Translations under genes and position numbers: made by a program | The notes under the pieces: generated by a model | The model's input: only the letters and a program-made list of their open reading frames with translations | What the model was told of the DNA's origin: nothing | Database searches by the model: none | Source of the DNA: JAGPIS01 sp964635545 | GTDB lineage: Bacteria > Bacteroidota > Bacteroidia > Bacteroidales > Marinilabiliaceae | NCBI GenBank assembly: GCA_964635545.1 | Contig: CAZWOA010000105.1 | Location: forward strand, 1 to 9,916 | Direction of reading: 5' to 3' | Length of the DNA: 9,916 bases | Shown here: piece by piece, positions 1-5,279 of the stretch | How the letters are laid out: every line of letters begins with the position of its first letter | Position numbering within the stretch: position 1 is the first letter of the stretch

Positions 1-508
1 TGATATATTTCAGTACTTCAAGTTCCTGCTCAAAACCGATGGCGCCAATCTTCATTTTAAGACATGAGAAGCCCGATTTCAGTTTATCCTCTATCTGTTC
101 AACCATATAATCGGGTTGCCCCATCCATATAAGGCCGTTGATGGTAATTCCTGCTTCGCACCTTGTAAAAGCAGTGTCGTACAGCATTTTCTTGCCACCC
201 GAAAGTAGGTCGAGCAATGCTGTCTCCATTCCGAAGCGGATAGATGGAAAATGCTCTAAATCAGCATGAAGAGATGATTTAACAGTATCAATATTTTTGC
301 ATGTCCAAATCAGTTTTTGCTCATAATCAGTGCCTTCATCCGGACTGAGGCCCGGTATCAGAGAGCACTCGCCAATGCCCTTCACGTCAGGCTTTTCATC
401 ATCCCAAACAGTGATTAGATAGCCTGGTTTTTCGGTCATAACACCCCTTGATGTACCCGACGGGCGTTTGAAGTTGAGTATGAATTTATGGTATTCGGCT
501 TTCAGCAT
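1..508 (-). CDS. menC: o-succinylbenzoate synthase MenC, N-terminal part (cut by window edge)
   Basis: MenC dehydrates SHCHC to o-succinylbenzoate in menaquinone synthesis, in the cytoplasm. The ATG at 508-506 opens a frame that stays open to the left edge, giving 169 complete codons; I translated it by hand. Visible are an N-terminal capping domain (about residues 1-110, with GIGECS near 44-49 and FGMETALLDLL near 92-102) and the start of the enolase-superfamily barrel: GITINGLIWMG at 120-130 and CLKMKIG at 149-155. The latter is the KxK motif (K151, K153) that carries a catalytic lysine in this family. The metal-binding Asp/Glu residues and the second catalytic lysine lie outside the window. 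The start is 21 bp past the menA stop on the same strand, so the two are probably co-transcribed. Assignment over other enolase-superfamily members rests on these motifs plus the menA neighbour. Confidence 0.88.
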   Translation of the reverse strand, partial: MLKAEYHKFILNFKRPSGTSRGVMTEKPGYLITVWDDEKPDVKGIGECSLIPGLSPDEGTDYEQKLIWTCKNIDTVKSSLHADLEHFPSIRFGMETALLDLLSGGKKMLYDTAFTRCEAGITINGLIWMGQPDYMVEQIEDKLKSGFSCLKMKIGAIGFEQELEVLKYI

Positions 509-529
509 TTTGTGTTGATTTTTAATGTG

Positions 530-1432
530 TTACAATAGCACTCCTGCGAAATAGAGTATCACCATAAACATTGTGGTGAGTGATAATGCTTTCAGTTGCG
601 GGTCGAGCATACGCCTGTTTTCAGTGCGGAACACTATAATAAGATGGTTTATCAGCAGTGGCACTGAGAGTAAAAAGAGCCAGTGGCTCCACTTTTGGGC
701 GGTAATTGCGGTAAAGATTGCCATTGCCAAAATGGCACCTGCAATCAGGCGTAGATGGTAGCCTCGTGCCCAATGACGACCATAACGCACAACGCGAGTA
801 ATCTTGCCGGTTCGTTTGTCGGTCTCCTCATCGCGCATGTTGTTTACGTTAAGCACGCCGGCACTCAATGCGCCCACTGCAATTGCGGGAAGCACCACAA
901 GTACGTCGAATTTTGCCGAGTGCAGGAAATAGGTGCCTATAACGCCCACCAATCCGAAGAAAATAAACACGAAAAAGTCGCCCAGCCCTTTATATCCGTA
1001 GGGAGTTTTGCCAACCGTATATTTTATTGCGGCGGCAATGGATGCCACACCCAAAATTAAAAACAGAAGAAACTGAAACGACAGCAATGTTTTTAAAGCC
1101 ACGAATAGCAGGCCAATTCCGGAGATGAACGATAACGTGCTGAATATTATCATCATACGTTTCATGTCGGCTGCCGAAATCCTGCCCGATTGCACCATGC
1201 GCGAAGGTCCCACTCTGCCTTCATCATCGGCACCGCTCATGGCATCGCCGTAGTCGTTGCTAAGGTTGGAGAGTATCTGCAAGAATAGAGTGGTGAGCAG
1301 TGCCAGCAGCATAACACTTAGTCTGAACACTCCCTGCTGATAGGCAACGGCGCTTCCCATTAATATAACCGAGAATGAGAGTGCCAGTGTGCGTAGCCTA
1401 AAGGCTTTTATCCATGAATTTAACTTTGTCAT
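530..1432 (-). CDS. menA: 1,4-dihydroxy-2-naphthoate polyprenyltransferase MenA
   Basis: This is an integral inner-membrane UbiA-superfamily enzyme that joins a polyprenyl diphosphate to 1,4-dihydroxy-2-naphthoate, giving demethylmenaquinone. The 300-residue length is normal for the family. Both Asp-rich, Mg-diphosphate-binding motifs are present: NDYGDAMSGADDE at residues 59-71 (N59, D60, D63, D69, D70) and NNMRDEETDKRTGK at 197-210 (N197, R200, D201, D205). Multiple hydrophobic segments fill the rest, at roughly 15-33, 36-56, 95-115, 118-138, 150-170, 178-196, 228-246, 250-268 and 283-300. The ATG at 1432 is chosen because the MTKLNSWIKAFRLRTL start is typical of MenA; no Shine-Dalgarno precedes it, as is usual in Bacteroidetes. 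It lies upstream of menC in the same orientation and is divergent from the CDF transporter. Two plus-strand ORFs inside it are shadows. Confidence 0.93.
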   Translation of the reverse strand: MTKLNSWIKAFRLRTLALSFSVILMGSAVAYQQGVFRLSVMLLALLTTLFLQILSNLSNDYGDAMSGADDEGRVGPSRMVQSGRISAADMKRMMIIFSTLSFISGIGLLFVALKTLLSFQFLLFLILGVASIAAAIKYTVGKTPYGYKGLGDFFVFIFFGLVGVIGTYFLHSAKFDVLVVLPAIAVGALSAGVLNVNNMRDEETDKRTGKITRVVRYGRHWARGYHLRLIAGAILAMAIFTAITAQKWSHWLFLLSVPLLINHLIIVFRTENRRMLDPQLKALSLTTMFMVILYFAGVLL

Positions 1433-1458
1433 ATCGCAATATTTCGCTGTAAAATTAG

Positions 1459-1466
1459 CAAAAACA
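1459..1466 (-). promoter_or_regulatory. Possible -7 box for menA-menC (weak)
   Basis: On the minus strand this reads TGTTTTTG, 7 of 8 matches to the Bacteroidetes consensus TAnnTTTG, about 27 bp before the menA ATG. I see no clear -33 TTTG at the expected distance. It is the best candidate in the 166-bp divergent spacer but could be chance in AT-rich DNA. Confidence 0.25.
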
Positions 1467-1497
1467 GTGGGTGGTTGCCATTAATTCGGTTTTAAAA

Positions 1498-1515
1498 TGA
1501 TAATTTAGATAATCA
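1498..1515. promoter_or_regulatory. Imperfect 18-bp palindrome, candidate operator
   Basis: TGATAATTTAGATAATCA consists of two 7-base half-sites (TGATAAT and, inverted, TGATTAT) separated by 4 bases; 14 of 18 positions are self-complementary. It sits 29 bp upstream of the CDF -7 box and also upstream of the possible menA promoter, so it could serve either. The half-site resembles the TGATAAT halves of Fur-type boxes, though the spacing is not the classic one. The AT-rich background makes chance a real possibility. Confidence 0.35.
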
Positions 1516-1544
1516 TCGAATCCATTTATTCATTCAAATATTAC

Positions 1545-1552
1545 TATCTTTG
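1545..1552 (+). promoter_or_regulatory. -7 promoter box of the CDF-ChrA operon
   Basis: TATCTTTG matches the Bacteroidetes primary-sigma -7 consensus TAnnTTTG at all fixed positions. Transcription would begin around 1558, leaving a leader of about 40 nt before the ATG at 1599. No clear -33 TTTG is seen at the usual spacing, which is compatible with a weak or activated promoter. Confidence 0.6.
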
Positions 1553-1598
1553 TGGTTTAGAGTATTTCATTTATCAGTTTAAGAGACTGATTTACAGT

Positions 1599-2531
1599 AT
1601 GAACCAGGTACAAAAGTCATCTCCCGTTAAGTATATATGGATTTCGATTGCAGCCAGCATTATCACCATTCTATTAAAAATTGCGGCTTGGCAAATGACC
1701 GATTCTGTGAGTCTTCTATCCGATGCTCTCGAGTCGTTTATCAATCTCTTTGCTGCAATTATAGCATTGGTTGCGCTCACCATAGCATTGCGGCCACCCG
1801 ATCATGACCACCCTTTCGGACATCATAAGGCAGAGTATTTTTCGAGTATTATTGAAGGATTGCTAATTTTAATTGCAGCAATATCAATAGGTTATACTGC
1901 AATTATGCGTTTTATACACCCTGTTCCCATCGAGTCGATAGGGTGGGGGATAATTGCTTCCGTATTGGCCACAAGCGTTAATCTGGTTACTGCCAGGATA
2001 CTGTTTAAGGGTGGCAGAAAGTATCGCTCTATAACTTTAGAGGCTGATGCACAGCATCTTATGACTGATGTTTACACTACCGGGGCAGTAATCGTCGGTT
2101 TAGCGTTGGTGCATTTCACCGGTTGGATATGGTTAGACCCCATACTTGCCATCCTGGTTGCGATAAATATAATATTTACGGGTGCAAAACTTATTGGCCG
2201 TTCGGTGGCGGGGCTTATGGATGAGGCATTGCCTCGCGAGAGTATCAGCAAGATTAAAAAAATTCTGGATAAATATACTTGTGCTGCCATAGGTTATCAT
2301 GCGCTATATACCCGAAGGGCTTCGTCGCTCGATTTTATAACTTTTCATCTTGTGGTGCCCGGTAGCTGGACTGTTACTCAAGGGCATGAACTTACAAAAG
2401 AGATTGAGAGGGACTTACATGGGCAATTCCCTAATTGTCATGTATTTATACATCTGGAGCCTAATGGAGACCCCGAATCGTTTGATGATTATCTGGATGA
2501 AAACAACAATAGAAATAGGAAAAGGAAGTGA
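1599..2531 (+). CDS. Cation diffusion facilitator (CDF) family divalent metal exporter
   Basis: This is an inner-membrane metal/proton antiporter of the FieF/YiiP-MMT1 branch, exporting divalent cations such as Zn, Fe or Mn. At 310 residues it has the usual length. About six membrane segments (near 12-30, 39-63, 82-101, 113-132, 156-172, 178-195) precede a cytoplasmic domain. The transport site lies in TM2 and TM5: ALESFIN gives E45 and N49, and AQHLMTD gives H153 and D157, the same numbers as D45, D49, H153 and D157 of E. coli YiiP. HPFGHHKAEY at 71-80 is the characteristic loop after TM2. The cytoplasmic domain keeps likely metal ligands H250, H263, H285 and E287 (VFIHLEP). The tail is Asn/Lys/Arg-rich. 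It leads an operon, its TGA overlapping the next start. The E45/N49 pair means metal preference cannot be read across from YiiP. Confidence 0.93.
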   Translation: MNQVQKSSPVKYIWISIAASIITILLKIAAWQMTDSVSLLSDALESFINLFAAIIALVALTIALRPPDHDHPFGHHKAEYFSSIIEGLLILIAAISIGYTAIMRFIHPVPIESIGWGIIASVLATSVNLVTARILFKGGRKYRSITLEADAQHLMTDVYTTGAVIVGLALVHFTGWIWLDPILAILVAINIIFTGAKLIGRSVAGLMDEALPRESISKIKKILDKYTCAAIGYHALYTRRASSLDFITFHLVVPGSWTVTQGHELTKEIERDLHGQFPNCHVFIHLEPNGDPESFDDYLDENNNRNRKRK

Positions 2532-3082
2532 CTGAGAAACGTAAATTATCCGAGCTTTTTATCACCTTTTTCAAAATAGGACTATTCACCATTGGCGGCG
2601 GACTTGCTATGATACCATTTATTCAGGCTGAGTTTACCGAAAAGAAAAAGTGGATATCCAACGATGATATGGTAGATATTATTGCTCTGTCACAATCATT
2701 GCCCGGTATAATATCAATCAACTCAGCAATATTTATTGGCCTGAAAGTGAGGGGTGTATGGGGAGGAATAGTGGCTACATTGGCAATTATATTACCTTCA
2801 TTCATAACCATTATTGCCATCCTTACTCTGCTGGTTAGTTTTGAAGAGAATAGATATGTGAAAATGGTGTTTACCGGTATTAAAGCTGCTTCGTCGGCAC
2901 TGATACTTAGCGCAGTTATCAAACTTGGGCAATCAACCCTTAAAAATCGTTTTACATGGATAGTTGCACTTCTGTCATTTTTGCTGATAACGATAGTGAA
3001 CATAAATGCTGCGTGGGGTATATTGATGGGGGCTGTGGCCGGATGGCTCTATTATGGTAATATAGCAAAATTGAAATCATGA
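2528..3082 (+). CDS. ChrA-type transporter, half-size subunit 1
   Basis: This is an integral membrane protein of the CHR (chromate ion transporter) family, short type: 184 residues with a single CHR domain, which works paired with a second short subunit. GLFTIGGGLAMIPFIQ at 18-33 is the conserved amphipathic signature. SQSLPGIISINSAIFIGLKV at 55-74 corresponds to the TPGPxxxNxAxxxGY motif of the family but is degenerate (PGI for PGP). ATLAIILPSFITI follows at 83-95. Start is GTG at 2528; its last two bases and the next A form the TGA of the CDF gene (GTGA, 4-bp overlap). A purine-rich AGGAAAAGGAA sits directly upstream. The first internal ATG (residue 28) would cut off the signature, which supports the GTG. 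Whether the substrate is chromate is unproven; many short CHR pairs have no known substrate. Confidence 0.85.
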   Translation: MTEKRKLSELFITFFKIGLFTIGGGLAMIPFIQAEFTEKKKWISNDDMVDIIALSQSLPGIISINSAIFIGLKVRGVWGGIVATLAIILPSFITIIAILTLLVSFEENRYVKMVFTGIKAASSALILSAVIKLGQSTLKNRFTWIVALLSFLLITIVNINAAWGILMGAVAGWLYYGNIAKLKS

Positions 3083-3660
3083 TATATTTTCAGCTGTTCT
3101 ATATATTTTTCAAAGTTGGATTATTCGGTTTTGGTGGCGGATATGCCATTTTGCCGATGATATACCAGGAGATACAGACTTTTGGCATAATGAGTGCCGA
3201 TGATTTCTCTAATCTGGTGGCTATTTCGCAGGTTACGCCAGGCCCCATTGCAATAAATGCAGCTACCTATGTGGGCTATAAAGTGGCAGGTGTGGGAGGG
3301 GCTACAGTGGCTACTCTATCGGTGTCGCTGCCTTCGTTTATACTAATTTTGATTGTAACTTCATTCCTGAGCAAGTTCAAAACCAACTTCACCATTCAGA
3401 ATGTGCTGAAAGGAATTCGTCCTGCCACAATCGGACTTATAGCTTCGGCATTTATATTTTTGGCGCAGGCGGCTAATGTCGTCCCCAAAGGAAGTATAAG
3501 TATGCTAAAGGAGTGGTTGCTATCTGTTGATATTCAGGCTATTTTGATATTTCTTATTTCTATATTCCTTATTTTCAAGCGTAAAAAGGGCGCAATTGCC
3601 GTTACGATAATAGGAGCCGGATTGGGGATTGTTATTGGCTTGATTTTTAATGTGTTATAA
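3079..3660 (+). CDS. ChrA-type transporter, half-size subunit 2
   Basis: This is the second single-domain CHR membrane protein, 193 residues, the expected partner of the preceding subunit. It carries the better-preserved motifs: GLFGFGGGYAILPMIYQE at 14-31, SQVTPGPIAINAATYVGYKV at 50-69, and ATLSVSLPSFILIL at 78-91. Hydrophobic segments continue at about 117-131, 153-167 and 171-192, broken by the basic loop FKRKK. The ATG overlaps the TGA of subunit 1 as ATGA, so the two are probably translationally coupled and made in equal amounts. Known paired short CHR proteins insert in opposite membrane orientations; that this pair does so is an inference. It probably exports an anion, with chromate only the historical name. 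Confidence 0.86.
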   Translation: MIYFQLFYIFFKVGLFGFGGGYAILPMIYQEIQTFGIMSADDFSNLVAISQVTPGPIAINAATYVGYKVAGVGGATVATLSVSLPSFILILIVTSFLSKFKTNFTIQNVLKGIRPATIGLIASAFIFLAQAANVVPKGSISMLKEWLLSVDIQAILIFLISIFLIFKRKKGAIAVTIIGAGLGIVIGLIFNVL

Positions 3661-3712
3661 CGAGAAGGCTTGATTTATTACTGTTCTGAAGTTGAATTTA
3701 TAACTGAATAAT

Positions 3713-3985
3713 ATGTCAGAAAAAAAACCAAGGGTAACGAAGGATTATTGGGCTGCCGACCGCACCCATATGGCTAATCAGCGCACACTGCTGGCCTATA
3801 TTCGCACGGCTTTCATGCTTTTAGGCTCAGGTGTAACGCTGATTAAATTCCTCAATTCCGATGAATTTCTTTACTTTATTGGCTGGGCGCTTATTCCCGG
3901 CTCTTTTGTAATGCTGGCAATAGGCATCTACCTGTACAAAAAAGTGCAGTCAAACATCAGGAATCTGCCGGAAGAGGAGAGTTAG
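3713..3985 (+). CDS. DUF202 (YidH-like) small membrane protein
   Basis: A 90-residue inner-membrane protein. The N-terminal conserved block DYWAADRTHMANQRTLLAYI (11-30), continuing RTAF, is the DUF202 signature (RTxxANxRTxLAYxRTAF). Two membrane spans follow, about residues 26-47 and 52-75, and then a short charged tail. The molecular role of the family is unknown. It begins 52 bp after subunit 2 of the ChrA pair, with no obvious promoter or hairpin between, so it may be the last gene of that operon. The TAG stop at 3983-3985 overlaps the first bases of an AGGGTAT tandem repeat that runs into the assembly gap, so the 3' flank cannot be read. Confidence 0.85.
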   Translation: MSEKKPRVTKDYWAADRTHMANQRTLLAYIRTAFMLLGSGVTLIKFLNSDEFLYFIGWALIPGSFVMLAIGIYLYKKVQSNIRNLPEEES

Positions 3986-4014
3986 GGTATAGGGTATAGG
4001 GTATAGGGTATAGG
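3984..4014. repeat. AGGGTAT heptamer tandem repeat truncated by gap
   Basis: Four perfect copies of AGGGTAT plus AGG run straight into the N block. The first copy overlaps the last two bases of the DUF202 stop codon. The right side of the gap (from 4115) does not carry the repeat. The array therefore lies between two convergent genes, and its true length is unknown; the gap is plausibly an assembly break caused by it. Confidence 0.95.
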
Positions 4015-4114
4015 NNNNNNNNNNNNNNNNNNNNNNNNNNNNNNNNNNNNNNNNNNNNNNNNNNNNNNNNNNNNNNNNNNNNNNNNNNNNNNNNNNNNNN
4101 NNNNNNNNNNNNNN
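4015..4114. other. Assembly gap (100 N)
   Basis: Exactly 100 undetermined bases, the usual placeholder for a scaffold gap of unknown size. It begins inside the heptamer repeat and ends 3 bp before the stop codon of the minus-strand lipoprotein gene. Any terminator or further repeat copies between these convergent genes are hidden here. Confidence 0.97.
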
Positions 4115-4117
4115 TCC

Positions 4118-4657
4118 TCAAATCTCTTTGAGTGAGTATGCAATTTTAGTCATTGTATCCTTGTATTTTGCCTCTTGTTTATCGAGTGTCCACGATACTA
4201 TTTGGTAATATCTGTTGGCACCTTCAATAAATGTAAACAGGTAAAAGACGTCAATTCCCTCAACCACACCTCTTGCAGTTATAAAGCGGGCAGGCATGCC
4301 ATTGATGTAATCTGATTTTGTTTCGGATACTGCAGCTTTAATGCCCGCATTTTCTACGCCTGATATTAGTAATTGAGCATATCCATCAAGGTTTAGTTCA
4401 ATTAACTCGTCCAGATCGTTATCGTAAATTGCATCATGAAATTCTTCGGCATCTTCATCAATAACAATTGTATAGAACTCGCGCAAAGTATTCTGATACT
4501 GTAATGATGCATCATCGTTGAGGTTGGAGGCCTTTGTAAGAAAGCCCGGAAGAGTTAAGGTATATCTATCTTCGATAGTTATAGTTTGCTCTTTATAAGC
4601 TATCTGGCACGATGTTACTGCCAATAGCAAAAGGAAAATTTTTGCAATATTTTTCAT
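4118..4657 (-). CDS. Putative lipoprotein, possibly PsbP/DcrB-like fold
   Basis: I do not recognise a named family with certainty. The chosen start, ATG at 4657, gives 179 residues beginning MKNIAKIFLLLLAVTSCQIA. This is a lipoprotein signal peptide with lipobox-like VTSC, so Cys17 would be lipidated. A longer frame from 4687 adds ten residues ahead of the signal peptide and is less likely. The mature part has a short beta-rich start (TITIEDRYTLTLPGFLTKA), an acidic middle (DEDAEEFHDAIYDNDLDELIE), then NGMPARFITARGVVEGIDVF and the ending YYQIVSWTLDKQEAKYKDTM. The late pattern (NGxPA, YYQIxxWT, a final helix with KxxMxxIxxSxKEI) recalls PsbP/DUF1795/DcrB-like proteins; this is inference only. 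It lies 45 bp after the 131-residue gene on the same strand and ends at the edge of the gap. Confidence 0.75.
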   Translation of the reverse strand: MKNIAKIFLLLLAVTSCQIAYKEQTITIEDRYTLTLPGFLTKASNLNDDASLQYQNTLREFYTIVIDEDAEEFHDAIYDNDLDELIELNLDGYAQLLISGVENAGIKAAVSETKSDYINGMPARFITARGVVEGIDVFYLFTFIEGANRYYQIVSWTLDKQEAKYKDTMTKIAYSLKEI

Positions 4658-4702
4658 GATCTGTTGATTGAATAGGTTACTTGCCAAAAATACTAATTAT
4701 TA

Positions 4703-5098
4703 TTAATCATATTTGAATTTATTGTTGAAATAATCAATAATAACATCTTCATTTTTTGAGGTTCCTAAATGAAAATAGATTAATTTACCATCATGAAATT
4801 GAAACTGTGATTTTTCGACTCCAAAATGGGATTGCAACTGTATAAATTCGCGACATCTCTTCTCTAGGTTACGATTGAAAGCTGCCATTTCAAAGTTGTG
4901 AAACTTAACGCTAAGCACTCTATCCATCGAGGCTTTTTGCAACAGTGCAAGATTATAATAGGTAAGGTCTATAAGTTGAAGGTGCATTTGTTTTTCTTGC
5001 TTTAATGTAATTAAAAGCTTGTCGAGTTCGTTAATGTCTTGATTTTCACCATCTAAAAGCTCGTTTAGTTTGTTGATTTCTTCATTTGTAATTGTCAT
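4703..5098 (-). CDS. Hypothetical protein, 131 residues, helical N-terminus
   Basis: I do not recognise this protein. It has no signal peptide or membrane span, so it is probably cytoplasmic. Residues 1-60 are rich in Leu, Asp, Glu and Lys with heptad-like spacing (EEINKLNELLDGENQDINEL, then DKLLITLKQEKQMHLQLIDL), suggesting helices or a short coiled coil. The remainder is mixed, with KFHNFEMAAFNRNLEKRCRE, then beta-like FQFHDGKLIYFHLG, and an aromatic tail YFNNKFKYD. A perfect -7 box lies about 50 bp upstream, and the lipoprotein gene follows after 45 bp, so the two probably form one transcript. The start ATG at 5098 is the first in frame after that promoter. The pair is noticeably AT-rich. 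Confidence 0.7.
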   Translation of the reverse strand: MTITNEEINKLNELLDGENQDINELDKLLITLKQEKQMHLQLIDLTYYNLALLQKASMDRVLSVKFHNFEMAAFNRNLEKRCREFIQLQSHFGVEKSQFQFHDGKLIYFHLGTSKNEDVIIDYFNNKFKYD

Positions 5099-5148
5099 AG
5101 CCCTATCTTTTATCTGTTAATTGATGTGATTTATGCTAAGATGCATTA

Positions 5149-5156
5149 CAAATGTA
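5149..5156 (-). promoter_or_regulatory. -7 promoter box for the 131-residue protein and lipoprotein genes
   Basis: On the minus strand this reads TACATTTG, a full match to TAnnTTTG, about 50 bp before the ATG at 5098. A minus-strand TTTG lies further upstream at 5171-5174, but only 14 bp away, shorter than the usual spacing of about 19 bp. Confidence 0.55.
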
Positions 5157-5227
5157 GAGACGGGGTGTGACAAAAAATGTCGTTGCTAAAAAGAAATTGT
5201 TTTTTTCTTATTTTGATGTTATGTAAT

Positions 5228-5264
5228 AAACACACCCGAATCAAACGACCGGGTGTGTTTTTTT
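5228..5264 (-). terminator. Hairpin terminator downstream of the hexosaminidase gene
   Basis: AAACACACCCG (5228-5238) and CGGGTGTGTTT (5250-5260) form a perfect 11-bp stem with an 11-nt loop. It begins 20 bp beyond the hexosaminidase stop at 5280, the only gene placed to use it. On the minus strand the stem is followed by TTTATTA, a modest U-tract. On the plus strand it ends in seven T (5258-5264), so it could also stop transcription coming the other way. Confidence 0.85.
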
Positions 5265-5279
5265 ACACTTGTATGTCTC

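Noticed and set aside
573..1060. Two plus-strand ORFs (573-761 and 755-1060)
   Set aside because: They lie antisense within menA, whose motifs are complete, and their translations show no recognisable domain.
1433..1598. Metal-sensing riboswitch (for example yybP-ykoY type) ahead of the CDF gene
   Set aside because: With transcription starting near 1558 the leader is only about 40 nt, too short, and I see no matching structure.
2528..3660. Calling the pair a chromate resistance system
   Set aside because: Family membership is clear, but short CHR pairs often have unknown substrates and no chrB, chrR or other chromate gene is nearby.
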